DNA of 64,000 bases, from NCBI GenBank assembly GCA_033032865.1, contig JAWHQI010000305.1, forward strand, positions 1,488,001-1,552,000, in the 5' to 3' direction. Source of the DNA: Dactylorhiza incarnata (Eukaryota > Streptophyta > Magnoliopsida > Asparagales > Orchidaceae). Positions 44,146 through 54,443 of the stretch are shown piece after piece. The notes below the pieces were generated by a model that saw only the letters and a list, made by a program, of their open reading frames with translations, was not told the DNA's origin and did not search any database. Each line of letters begins with the position of its first letter. Position 1 is the stretch's first letter. The position numbers were made by a program, and so were the translations under genes.

Positions 44146-45179
44146 GGTTTACTCTCTTACTATGCAGGGAAAACAAAGAATGAAGTTGCAGATACGACAT
44201 TAAAGACCCAAGACGAGATGATACACACCTTGAAGGAAAACCTATCCAAATCTCAGCACAGAATGAAAGGCCAAGCAGATAAGAAGAGGACAGAATTAAA
44301 ACTAGAAAAAGACGACTGGGTGCTACTGAAATTGCACCCTTTCCGACAACTATCCTTAAAACGTCCCGCAGGGAGGAAGCTCAACCTCAAATATTATGGC
44401 CCATTCCAGGTCACAGAAGTCATCGGAGAGACGGCCTACCGCCTCCTCCTTCCCCCGAAATCAAAGATACATCCTGTGTTCCATGTATCTCTTCTCAAAC
44501 CTTACATCGGTGAACCTAATCAACAAGTCATCGATCTACCAGATCTCAGTTGGAAGAATAATCCCCTACACCAACCACTTGCCGTCATCAGCACACGCCA
44601 GATCATCCGACAAGGAAGAGAAACGCAACAGGCTCTCATTCAGTGGCAAGGTTTACCCCTTGAAGACAGCACGTGGGAGGACATGTCCTCCCTAACCGAG
44701 CATGCTCATCTCCTACCAGATCTACAATCCCTACTACCACAACACCAAGCTGAATCATATACTACAGAACAACAAGAGCGGAGATCGCAAACCACGAGAT
44801 CCAGGAAGGAGCAAACCACAAAGCAAAAAAAGGGCGTTCTCACAAACTGGGGTGCGAAGAAAAAGAGAACACAAAAGGGACGGCAAACACCAACATCAAC
44901 AAAGCTACAACCAGCAAGGAGCGAGCAGTACCAGACGGCCGGAAGAACCATGGAGGAATCAACGAGTTGCAGTTCTCAGCGGGTGGAAGCCATCTGTTCA
45001 GCAAACGAGACCCAGTCATCCCAGCAACCACCATCTACAGTATTCCAACCAGGCTCCTCGACGACCGCGGCACCACCCCTCGCAGAGGTCCACCCACCAT
45101 CGCCGACCACGCATACACCAGCAACAGCGGAAGAAAGAGAAACACAAACGAAGAATGATTACAACACGGAGGACAGCGT

Positions 45180-45199
45180 TTTTAAAAAGGGGAAGGAAA
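45180..45199 (+). promoter_or_regulatory. Polypurine tract of the chromovirus
   Basis: AAAAAGGGGAAGGAAA directly before the LTR. Confidence 0.9.
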
Positions 45200-45729
45200 T
45201 GTTAGGGTTTAATGATCCAATGGCCTCAGATATCCCATCACGATCCAACAGTCCAGAAATATCCAGCCATCACGTTGATCCAGCGGCAGAGAAACCACCT
45301 TTTCATCCAACTGTCCTAGTCCAGCCCGTAAACTGCCAGCCATCACATCAGTCAGGCGATAACATAATAAAGGGATTATCATCACAGGATCATCCAACGG
45401 CGGGAAGCCAATCAAGCAGTTCGACGAACGAGCAGCTCGACGAACGTCGAACGAAGCCAATCATTCCGTTCGACGAACCAGCTAAAGTCCCGGGGCCCGA
45501 GAAAAGATCAACAACGGATATTCATTAATTAGTAATAAAAGAATGTAACGGCTAGTTTTTAAACCACTGGGTTATTAATACCCAGGTTATCTTATTGTAA
45601 AGGCACGAAGGTTAATGAAAGTGTTTTTGCTTCTAATCTCTCTCTCTCTTCTCGTCTCTCTATCCTCCGGCCACCCTCCTAGGCCTTTCGTCTCCCAGCA
45701 AACCACCACTAGCCGGTGGAGTCCTAACA
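45200..45729 (+). repeat. 3' LTR of the chromovirus
   Basis: 530 bp, aligned to the left LTR with about 16 substitutions and one indel by eye. Confidence 0.93.
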
Positions 45730-45965
45730 CCCTCGGTGACTAAAGCACACGCCTACTCCCTCGGCGACTGAAGCACACGCCGACTGCCTCCTCTTCCCTC
45801 GGCGACTGAGGCACACGACGACTACCACCTCTTCCCGACTCCCTCGGCAACTGGAGCACACGCCGCATGCCTCCTCTTCCCTCGGCAACTGGAGCACACG
45901 CCGCCTGCCTCCTCTTCCCTCGGCGACTGAAGCACGCGTCGCCTGTCCTCAAGATACACAGTCGA

Positions 45966-46573
45966 ACAACGCTGACACTCCTCTTCCGTCCTGCTCTCGA
46001 CGACCCCAACAATGATCCTCCATTCCAACTAAAGATGATTGACATGCCTCCCATCCTCCGACCCTAACTGCGCCATTCCAAAAATATGCCCTCCAGCAAG
46101 ACTTCATATTCAATGTTCTGATTTACTCAAACATTTTGGCTTCAAATTTTTTTGGGGATTCAACATCCACCACTTCTTTGGGTTTCTCCAGCAGGTATCA
46201 TCATATCTACTTTTGCATTTCAATTTTACATTGTGTTTCTTACTTTAGATCGAAAAATGATGCTCCCTCAATTCTTTTTTTCTGCATTTTACATAAATTC
46301 CTATTTTCTTTTTTAACTCACCTGTCCCACATCATCTACACTCTATATACAATGTCCCTCCAGGTCAAAGCTGCAGGTCAAAACTGACCAATGACAAAGC
46401 TGAGAACAAATAATCTTCTTCAAGATTTTACATATTTCTGCTCTCCCTTATTGACGTTTTCTTCATTTCACATAAATTGATCTTACCTTATTCCAATTTC
46501 TTTTACTTGAAGATTCAACGGCAACGTTCTTTCATGTTTGGGCAGATTTCAGTTTTTAAATTTTATTTATTAA
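45966..46573. other. Helitron filler between the two LTR elements
   Basis: AT-rich with no ORF of note. It ends with ATTAA (46569-46573), the target duplication of copia-1. Confidence 0.5.
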
Positions 46574-47362
46574 TGTTAGAATTGAAGTGAGTAAGCGTCA
46601 GCGCTAGCGCTAGCGTCAGCGCTAGCTCCTACTCGCCACCCCCCCCCCCCCTTGTTTTGCCTATAAATAGAGGGGTACCACCCTCTAAAGAAATAGATTC
46701 TGGATCTGGCGAGTATCATCAACTTTGAGCGAGTTAGAGATACCAGAGTGCCACCAGGCGAGCATCGGACTTGGAGTAAGTTCGGCAGGCGAGCATCGGA
46801 CTTGGAGTAAGTTCGGCAGGCGAGCATCGGACTTGGAGTAAGTTCGGCCAGCTCCCTTGAGCGAGTAGCGAGTAGTGGAGATACCGCCGGCGCTAGTGCT
46901 AGCGCGCGCGGTAGCGACAAGAGGCGAAGAGGCGAGCAGCGAGCTTGCGAGTATCTACTCGGGAGATAGCGCTCGGCGCTAGTGATAGCGCTCGCGCTAG
47001 CGAGTATTGGAGGAAGCGGCGCGTGGAGAGTACGCGAGAAGCTTGGAGTGCGAGCAGCGAGCTTGCGAGTAGCAGAGCTAACGCCCGGCGCTAGCGATAC
47101 CGCCGGCGGGTAGCGAGGAGCGAGCTTCTGCGAGGAGCGAGTATCACCTGCGTGGTGTGCTCCGGAGGAGAAGCGGACCTTGTCCGTGACCAAGTTCTTA
47201 CCTTCGATTGGCTGTTGTGATTCAAGTTGGATGCAACTTGTATTCAGCCGTGTTCAGTTGTAACTAGCTACCAAAATTAGTATTGTGAAAGCTTGTGTTC
47301 ATCTTTGGTGTCCTTATTCTCCGGTTGGTTGACGTGTTCTTCCGACTTCTAAATATTTCACA
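46574..47362 (+). repeat. 5' LTR of copia-1
   Basis: TATA box CTATAAATAG at 46661-46670. Three 31-bp repeats (AGGCGAGCATCGGACTTGGA...) at about 46755-46850. Downstream it is dense in GCGAG, GCTAGC and GCGCTAG words. A C run of 13 lies at 46639-46651. Confidence 0.93.
46661..46670 (+). promoter_or_regulatory. TATA box of copia-1 LTR
   Basis: CTATAAATAG, repeated in the right LTR at 51611-51620. Confidence 0.8.
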
Positions 47363-47378
47363 TGGTATCAGAGGGATA
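47363..47378 (+). promoter_or_regulatory. Primer-binding site of copia-1 (initiator tRNA-Met)
   Basis: TGGTATCAGAGGGATA directly after the LTR; complement of the tRNA-Met(i) 3' end. Confidence 0.9.
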
Positions 47379-47404
47379 GTGGGAACAATGACGAAGCAAC
47401 CAAG

Positions 47405-50400
47405 ATGGACGGCGGAGGAGGGTATGCTAGGGGACTTGGCATTGAGATGTTTACTCAAACCAACTACAAGAAGTGGATGTCTTGTATGGAGAGCTACCTT
47501 CTTGGAGAGGATCTCTGGGAGGTTGTTGGTGGTGGGGAGCAAGAGGAAGTAGTAGCTGCCGGTGATAATGGTCCAGCTGTGAGAGCTTGGAGGAAGACCA
47601 ACGCCAAGACGGAGTTCACCTTGAAGAGAGCCATATCACCTGACTTGTTCGACCACATCATAGGTTGCAAGTCAGCGTCTGCGATCTGGATAGCCCTCGA
47701 TGGGTTATTCAACAAGAAGAATGTGACACGGCTACAATTCCTGGAGAATGAGTTGGCGAAGTTGACTCAAGGCGAGATGGCGATATCCACCTTCTTCCTG
47801 AAGGTGAAGAACCTATGTGGGGAGATCTCGGCCTTGGATCCTGAAGAGCCAATCTCAGAGGCGAAGTTGAAGCGGCACATACTCAGAGGCTTGAGGAGGG
47901 AGTATGTCCCCTTCGTTACTTCCGTGCAAGGATGGGCTACTCAGCCCTCCCTTCTGGAGCTAGAGAACCTGCTATCGTCACAGGAGAGCTTGGCGAAGCA
48001 GCTGGCGGGAGTATCCATCTCAAGAGGAGATGGCGAGGCCTTGTTCTCAGGAAAGAGGAGATCCTGGGACAAGAGAAAGAAGAACTCCGGAGATGGACCT
48101 TCAACGTCCTCTCAGGGAGATGGGGGGAAGTTCCTCCCTGCGCGCGATGAGAAGGGGAGAACCCTTTGCTTTGCTTGTAAGAAGTATGGGCATATGGCAA
48201 AGGACTGTCGGTCTAATCTGAAGGCCGGTCATGCTGCTAACAAGGAGGGAGATCACCAGAGAGGTGGAGGAAGAGGTGGAGGTCACCAGGGCGGTGAGAG
48301 GGGGGACAATTGTTTCCTGGCAGAGATGACGGCAACGTCAGTCGATGTCTTAGCCTCCATCAACCTCGAGAACGACTGGATAGTGGATTCTGGTTGCGGG
48401 CATCATCTCACAGGAGATATGTCCAAGTTCGACTCCTTGGAAGCGTATGAAGGGACGGATGCTATCATCACTGCGGATGATAAGGTACATCCTATGGAGC
48501 GAGAAGGGAAGGTGTCCCTTGGAAGTAGAGAGAAGCCAGTGACACTGAAGAGTGTGTATCACGTGTCTGGCATGAAGAAGAACCTCTTCTCAGTGGAGAA
48601 CGTCGTGGATGCTGGATACCACGTGCTGTTTGGACCAAAGGAGGTGAAGTTCTTGAAGAACCTTTCGTCTGTCGATGCTGGCGTCACGCTCACCGGGAGA
48701 AGGGTGAAGGATTTGTATGTTTTGTCTGCAAATGCCTACGTGGACAAGCTGAAGACAAGCGACAGCGCTGTGATCTGGCATGAGAGGCTGGGTCATGTGG
48801 GGATGGACAAGCTGAAGATGATGACGGCAAAGGGCCTAGTGAGTGGCCTGCCTCATCTCTCTTCCTACGGCGACGGCCATGTGTGCGACGGATGCCAATA
48901 TGGAAAGTCACATCGACTTCCATTTGACAAGTCGGAGACCAGGTGTAAGGCACCTCTTGAGTGCGTACATGCTGATGTTATGGGGCCGTGCGCCACCCTT
49001 ACTTATGGAGGCAATAAGTATGCGCTGGTTCTGGTGGATGACTACACCCGCTATACGTGGGTATACTTTCTGAGAGAGAAATCAGAAGTATTCAGCAAGT
49101 TCCTCGAGTGGAAGGAGCTTGTGGAGGGGAGGCTGAACCGCAGAGTGAAGAAGCTGAGAAGCGACAATGGAGGGGAGTTTACCTCCAATGAGTTTGCTTC
49201 TTTCTGCAGGAGGTTTGACATTCGGCGGGAGCTCTCCTGCGCTCACACCCCGCAGCAGAATGGGGTGGCAGAGAGGAAGATCTGCCATCTGGTGGAGACT
49301 ACCAGGAGTTGGCTACATGCCAAGAGCATTCCCAAGGCCTTATGGGCGGAGGGAATGGCGTGCGCTACTCATGTGATCAACAGGCTACCTCTGAGTCCTA
49401 ACAGGATGGTGTCTCCACACCAGCTCATGTTCGGGGAGAAGCCCAATGTGAGTCACATGAAGGTGTTCGGTTCTACCTGCTTCGTGCACGTCCCGGACGC
49501 TCAGAGAACAAAGTTGGAGTCGAAAGCGAGGAAGTGTATCTTCATCGGCTACGATGAGCGGAAGAAGGGGTGGAAGTGCATGGATCCGCAGACCCACAAG
49601 TTCGTCGTCTCGCGTGACGTAGTGTTTGACGAACTGGTCTCATAACAGGGAGTCTCTTCAGTGGAGCTGCCGGAGAGTGAAGAAGCTAGCAGGGAAGAGG
49701 AGTGGGTCACTGAGGACCCTACTGTGGAGTTGGAGTTATCTCCAAGTGCTCCATCGCCATCTGGCTCAGGAGGAGCTTCTGGCTCAGGGGGAGCTACGAA
49801 CTCAAGAAGCAGGGAGAGCACCGCTTCAGGAGGAGTTCAGAGAGGAGCTCAGAGAGGAGCTCAAGCAGAGGAGTCTACCAGAGTGGTAGATAGTGGCCAA
49901 GCCTTGAGGAGGTCGAAGAGGACCATCGTCCCGCCTGCTCGCTATAAGGAGGGGAACTTCGTGAGTTTGGTTTCCTGCTTCTTCGCAGGACCACTCGATG
50001 AGAGGGAACCTGCCTGCTTTGAGGATGCAGCTGGCATCAAGGAGTGGGACGCGGCCATGATCGAGGAGATGGAGGCCCTTGAGAAAAATGAGACATGGGA
50101 CCTGGTTCCCATGGTGGAGGGCATCAAACCTGTCACCTGCAAATGGGTGTACAAGGTTAAGAAGAGAGCTGATGGAGAAGTGGAGCGGTACAAGGCGAGG
50201 CTTATCGCTCGAGGCTTCTCACAGACCTACGGAGAGGACTACGAGGAGACCTTCAGTCCTGTAGCGAAGATAACGTCGGTGAGGACGATCATCGCTTTGG
50301 CGGCGTGCCGAGGTTGGAAGCTATGGCAGCTGGATGTGAAGAACGCGTTCTTATACGGAGAGATCGACAAAGACATATTCATGGTGCAACCACCTGGATA

Positions 50401-51553
50401 CGTGTCCAAGTCCCAGCCGTGTCACGTCTGCAAGCTGAAGAAGGTCCTCTATGGTCTGAAACAGGCGCCGAGAGCCTGGTATGAGAAGATTGCGGAGTAC
50501 TTGCAGTTCTGCGGCTACGATGCCTCAGACTCGGACTCCAGCATGTTCGTGAAGAAGAGTGGAGGTCTTCACGTGCTGGTGCTGCTATACGTCGACGACA
50601 TGATCGTAACAGGGAACAACCCTGAGGAGGTCGCGGCGCTGAGGCAGCAGCTTTCCATACGCTTCGAGATGAAGGATCTTGGTGAACTGCACCATTTCCT
50701 TGGCCTCCAATTAGAGAAGAGAAGAAGCGGACTGTATGTTTCCCAGAGGGCATATGCCGAGAGGATCGTCGAAAGATTCGGCATGAAGGAGGGGAAGAGC
50801 AGCTCCGTTCCTCTGGAGGCTGGGCTGAAGCTTCGGAAGGAAGAAGGGAGGATTCTTCCTGATCCGAAGATCTTTCGGGCACTGATGGGGAGTCTTATCT
50901 ACCTGACTATCACGAGGTCGGGCATCGCCTTTGTTGTCGGCCGAGTTAGTCGGTATATGCAGGAGCCACGGAAGCCTCATCTGGAGGCAGCCAAAGGGAT
51001 ACTGAAGTACGTGAAGGGCACCCTTGAGATGGGGTTGTCCTATGAAGAGAAGTCCGACTTCAAGCTGCACGGGTACACGGATGCAGATTACGGAGGTGAC
51101 GCTGATGATCGCAAGTCAACAGCAGGTTACGTGTTCTTGTGTGGAGCAGCTGCTATCTCGTGGTGTAGCAAGAAGCAGGACTCTATTTCCCTTTCTACCA
51201 CGGAGGCCGAGTACAAGGCGTCGTCCTTAGCAGCTCAGGAGTGTGTCTGGCTAAGGAGACTAGTGGAGGATGTGGACGAGGAGGTCAGCGGACCTACTGT
51301 GCTACGCGGGGACAATGAGAGTGCATTGAAACTGGTAACCAATCCAGTTTGTCATGCAAGGACCAAGCACATAGAGATCGAGCATCACTTCATCAGAGAG
51401 AAGGTGCTGGGTGGCTTGATCGCTGTGGAGCATGTGCGGAGTGAAGAGAACCTTGCGGATATATTCATGAAGCCCCTATCTGCGGGGCCGTTCCAGAGGC
51501 TTCGTACATTGCTTGGAGTTGTTCCTGGAGCTCACTTCAAGGGGGAGTGTTAG
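47405..51553 (+). pseudogene. copia-1 gag-pol polyprotein, single TAA at 49643-49645
   Basis: One frame of 1383 codons runs from ATG 47405 to the stop at 51553, broken only by one TAA (codon 747), in the linker between integrase and RT. Domains are gag (UBN2-like: FTQTNYKKWMSCMESYL), zinc knuckle CFACKKYGHMAKDC, protease DWIVDSGCGHHLTGD, GAG-pre-integrase VIWHERLGHVGMDKL, and integrase (HADVMGP, RSDNGGEF, NGVAERK). RT follows (WQLDVKNAFLYGEIDKDIF, LLYVDDMIVTG), then RNase H (STTEAEYKASSLAAQE, RTKHIEIEHHFIREKVL). The last residues are coded across the polypurine tract into the LTR, as in copia-2. Where copia-2 has Tyr-Lys, this copy has stop-Gln, so a single base change probably made the stop. 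Confidence 0.93.
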
Positions 51554-52283
51554 AATTGAAGTGAGCTAGCGCCAGCGCTAGCTCCTACTTGCCACCCCCC
51601 CTTGTTTTGCCTATAAATAGAGGGGTACCACCCTCTAAAGAAATAGATTCTGGATCTGGCGAGTATCATCAACTTTGAGCGAGTTAGAGATACCAGAGCG
51701 CCACCAGGTGAGCATCGGACTTGGAGTAAGTTCGGCAGGCGAGCATCGGACTTGGAGTAAGTTCGGCCAGCTCCCTTGAGCGAGTAGCGAGTAGTGAAGA
51801 TACCGCCGGCGCTAGTGCTAGCGCGCGCGGTAGCGACAAGAGGCGAAGAGGCGAGCAGCGAGCTTGCGAGTATCTACTCGGGAGATAGCGCCCGGCGCTA
51901 GTGATAGCGCTCGCGCTAGCGAGTATTGGAGGAAGCGACGCATGGCGAGTACGCGAGAAGCTTGGAGTGCGAGCAGCGAGCTTGCGAGTAGCAGAGCTAA
52001 CGCCCGGCGCTAGCGATACCGCCGGCGGTAGCGAGGAGCGAGCTTCTGTAGCGAGGAGCGAGTATCACCTGCGCGGTGTGCTCCGGAGGAGAAGCGGACC
52101 TTGTCCGTGACCAAGTTCTTACCTTCGATTGGCTGTTGTGATTCAAGTTGGATGCAACTTGTATTCAGCCGTGTTCAGTTGTAACTAGCTACCAAAATTA
52201 GTATTGTGAAAGCTTGTGTTCATCTTTGGTGTCCTTATTCTCCGGTTGGTTGACGTGTTCTTCCGACTTCTAAATATTTCACA
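51548..52283 (+). repeat. 3' LTR of copia-1
   Basis: 736 bp, two copies of the 31-bp repeat, C run of seven at 51595-51601, TATA box at 51611-51620. Confidence 0.93.
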
Positions 52284-52288
52284 ATTAA

Positions 52289-52949
52289 TTTATTATAGCA
52301 ATTTGCTCTAGCCAACCCCTTCTCCTTCCTATTTTCTGAACGTAGGAATACATGAACTTTTGAGGTGCATCCACCGATTTCAGGACAAGGCTCTACACAT
52401 ACATGTGCAATTTTTTAGTCACTTAACCCAAGGTGATCTACAAATATGCTCATCCACGGCTCCACCTTCCTTCCTTTTCTATTGTTTTTTTTTTATACTT
52501 TTGCTCATTTCTGCTTTTGCTCTTCCTGAATTACAATGCTTACCAAAGCTAATTATCCCATATCAAACTCCAAATCTTAAGGGGTTTTACTGTTGAAGGT
52601 TCTTTAAAAAAAATAACTACTTATAATTTTTTATACTTTTACTCTTCAAAAATTACAATGCTTAGCAAAGCTAATTATCCCATATCAAGCTCCCAATCTT
52701 TAGGGTTCTCACTACTCAAGGTTCATTAAAAAAAAGAACTACTTAGAATTTTTTTACTATTGCTCATGAGATACACCAGCTTAAATTTATGTCACACATT
52801 CCTTAGCTTGCAACTTACTATAAAATGACGTCTCTTTACACTCAAAATCGCACCTACACAGAACGCAACGCTTCACAACAAGGTTCTTTGAAATTAAACT
52901 TTCATAACTTCTTCAGACCTCTTTCAAGGTTCGACTACAACACAAAATA
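52289..52949. other. Helitron filler upstream of the helicase fragment
   Basis: AT-rich. A 130-bp stretch around 52490-52600 is repeated, diverged, at 52620-52730 (TACAATGCTTACCAAAGCTA / TACAATGCTTAGCAAAGCTA). Confidence 0.6.
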
Positions 52950-53700
52950 ATGGAACAACCGTGTGCTAGACGATCACGACAACCACCAACCCAAGAACAA
53001 CGTGATGCACGGAATGCACGAAGGCGTGAACTCCAAGCGTTTCGAATTAGAACAGCAAGTCATGCCACGTCGCCACCACTCCGAGCGTTTCGAAGAGCAC
53101 GAATTGTCGATTTCAGTTTCGGCTACAGATTTAAGTACAATAGCAACTCTAAATGTGGGTCAGCTATCTGCTTTCACGAAAATTAGTGAATCTATACGGC
53201 GAAAAAATGGAGATATTTTCTTCTTGGATGGTCTAGGAGGTACTGGCAAAACTTTCGTTTATCGAGCCCTGCTTGCCTCATTTAGAACAGAGGGACGCAT
53301 AATACTTGCAACTGCATCTTCAGGCATTGCCACAACTCTACTTCCGGGGGGCAGCACAACACACTCTAAGCTTAGAATTCCTATACCGTTTACACCTATG
53401 TGCATGTGCAACATTAAGAAACAGTCAGATTTGTGCAAATTAATCAGACAAACATCTGCGATCATTTGGGATGAAGCACCCATGACAAACAAAAAAGCAT
53501 TTGAATCTGTTGACCGTACATTCAGAGACATTCTAGACATAGACCATTTGGTGGCAAGGTTATAATCATGGGCGGAGATTTTCGCCAGGTAACACCTGTA
53601 ATCATAAATGGGACGAAGGCTGAAATCATCTCTGACAGCGTTGTTGAATCATACATTTGGTCTGAGATAAAACTACTACAACTAACTAATTGCGCGTGAG
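52950..53700 (+). pseudogene. Helitron PIF1-like helicase fragment, frameshifted
   Basis: PIF1-type helicase is the motor part of the Helitron replication protein. The Walker A motif is in FFLDGLGGTGKTFVYRALL, followed by ILATASSGIATTLLPGG and AHSKLRIPIP-like sequence, then AIIWDEAPMTNKKAFE (Walker B). Near 53545 the frame shifts, and the next motif is GGKVIIMGGDFRQVTPVI. Homology fades after LLQLTN at about 53695. The Rep nuclease part and helicase motifs after this point are missing. The N-terminal 60 residues are not clearly helicase. Confidence 0.85.
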
Positions 53701-54443
53701 ATGTTTAAATTTATTATCTAATTTGGGTTCACGCCGTCGGATTTGCATAGCATGTAGGGTTATGTCGCGGATTTTCCGCCGCCTATAGATTCGTCCTGCG
53801 TCAGAATCCCTATAGGTTGACAACACGTTCCGATTTATTAAGAAAATTGTCAAATTGAAGTACAAAAAAAATGCTAATGTGTTATATCATTCACTGCATT
53901 TAATTAAAGACCACTTTAACAAAGGCATTCTTCAGGTTTAAGACTTTGTTTGGGATAGCGGCAACATTTAAGCGGTGATTGGCACTAGAAAGAGTGCAAC
54001 ATGTAAGTGCTACTTATAGTTTGCTAGCATGGGTTAAGACCCGTGTCAGTTTGGTGATTTGCATATGTATGAGATGGATTGGCCGTAATAAATCGTGATG
54101 AATGTGAGCATGTTAAGGGTATTGCTCTACCTATAAAAGAGTCATGACGAAATATTGACATCCATCATTTGAGGTTTTGAGTTGATAAGCGAGAATTGAA
54201 ATTGTTGGTAGCAAAATGTGTGTTTATCATGTGCAATGCTTTGATTCGTGCAAGAATCCGGACATAGCGTGAAAGATGATTCTAGCGGTTTAGTCGCATT
54301 TTCTTATTGCATGGCTATGTAGTGATGACCATAGATGAGTTTGATTTCCCAACATGTTGATGAATGGAAATTGGTATCTGTGTCACTTGGTAAATAACAC
54401 TCGTGAAGCGTTGTTAGTCTATCATATGATGGGTTGAAGGTAA
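53701..54443. other. Retrotransposon-derived flank with dispersed repeat copy 2
   Basis: 53804-53985 is the second copy of the repeat at 14577-14755. GCGGATTTTCCGC at about 53767 is a short palindrome. The stretch ends with GGTAA (54439-54443), the target duplication of copia-2, and resumes at 61066. Confidence 0.6.

Larger units (their letters stand above)
40199..45528 (+). pseudogene. Chromovirus gag-pol, disrupted
   Basis: Starts at ATG 40199, with a Gln-rich coiled coil and then a TGA at 40367-40369. The long frame 40376-42178 holds the gag core (ASFHLDKPASKWYHATLE), the zinc knuckle CYNCDEKYHAGHKC, and a protease with FIDGGSSHNFIS, then the start of RT. A-run frameshifts occur at about 42148 and 42788, with a TAG in between. 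RT shows FGLSNAPSTFQSVMN and IFFDDILIF. RNase H shows ILTDHQSLHYLL and NNQAADTLSR. Integrase shows GGHSGIRGTNHKI, CDICQKAKP and SDRDPLF, then a stop at 43899. A further shift occurs at the poly-C run (44131). The last block (44218-45528) has the GPFQVTEVIGETAYRL end and a chromodomain (ALIQWQGLPLEDSTWED). Its tail runs across the polypurine tract into the LTR. Confidence 0.9.
39554..45729 (+). mobile_element. Ty3/gypsy chromovirus, degenerate
   Basis: The LTRs 39554-40084 and 45200-45729 are about 3 percent different by eye. The ends are TGTTAGGG and CTTAACA/CCTAACA. The target duplication CCCTC is at 39549-39553 and 45730-45734. The gene order gag, protease, RT, RNase H, integrase, chromodomain identifies a chromovirus. 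The coding sequence has several nonsense codons and frameshifts, so the copy is inactive. Confidence 0.95.
39495..45965. repeat. Minisatellite (CTCCCTCGGCGACTGAAGCACACG-type) interrupted by the chromovirus
   Basis: Copies of CCCTCGGCGACTGAAGCACA lie at 39495-39553 and again at 45730-45965, about eight in all. The later copies are spaced by CGCCTGCCTCCTCTT. The chromovirus inserted inside one copy. Confidence 0.85.
46574..52283 (+). mobile_element. Ty1/copia retrotransposon (copia-1), one nonsense codon
   Basis: LTRs are 46574-47362 (789 bp) and 51548-52283 (736 bp). The size difference is mainly an extra 31-bp repeat copy, extra GCTAGC-type words and a longer C run in the left LTR. The target duplication ATTAA (46569-46573 and 52284-52288) is exact. 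The primer site TGGTATCAGAGGG lies at 47363 and the polypurine tract CTTCAAGGGGGAG ends at 51547. The order gag, protease, integrase, RT, RNase H is copia-type. It is closely related to copia-2. Confidence 0.96.
39277..53700 (+). mobile_element. Probable Helitron, split by a chromovirus and a copia element
   Basis: The left end TCTATACTATTATATAAAG at 39277 is preceded by A. This fits Helitron starts (TC, inserted after A), and many plant Helitrons begin TCTATACTAT. The right-hand side holds a PIF1-like helicase fragment in the same orientation. Between them lie a minisatellite and AT-rich filler, interrupted by two LTR elements with clean target duplications. I could not find a convincing CTRR end with hairpin, so the right boundary is only the end of the helicase homology. 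Confidence 0.5.

Noticed and set aside
48600..51100. Several 60-170-codon frames opposite copia-1
   Set aside because: Shadows of the real polyprotein on the other strand or in other frames.
53740..53800. GCGGATTTTCCGC palindrome as the Helitron 3' hairpin
   Set aside because: No CTRR end follows at the expected distance, and the downstream sequence belongs to the dispersed repeat.
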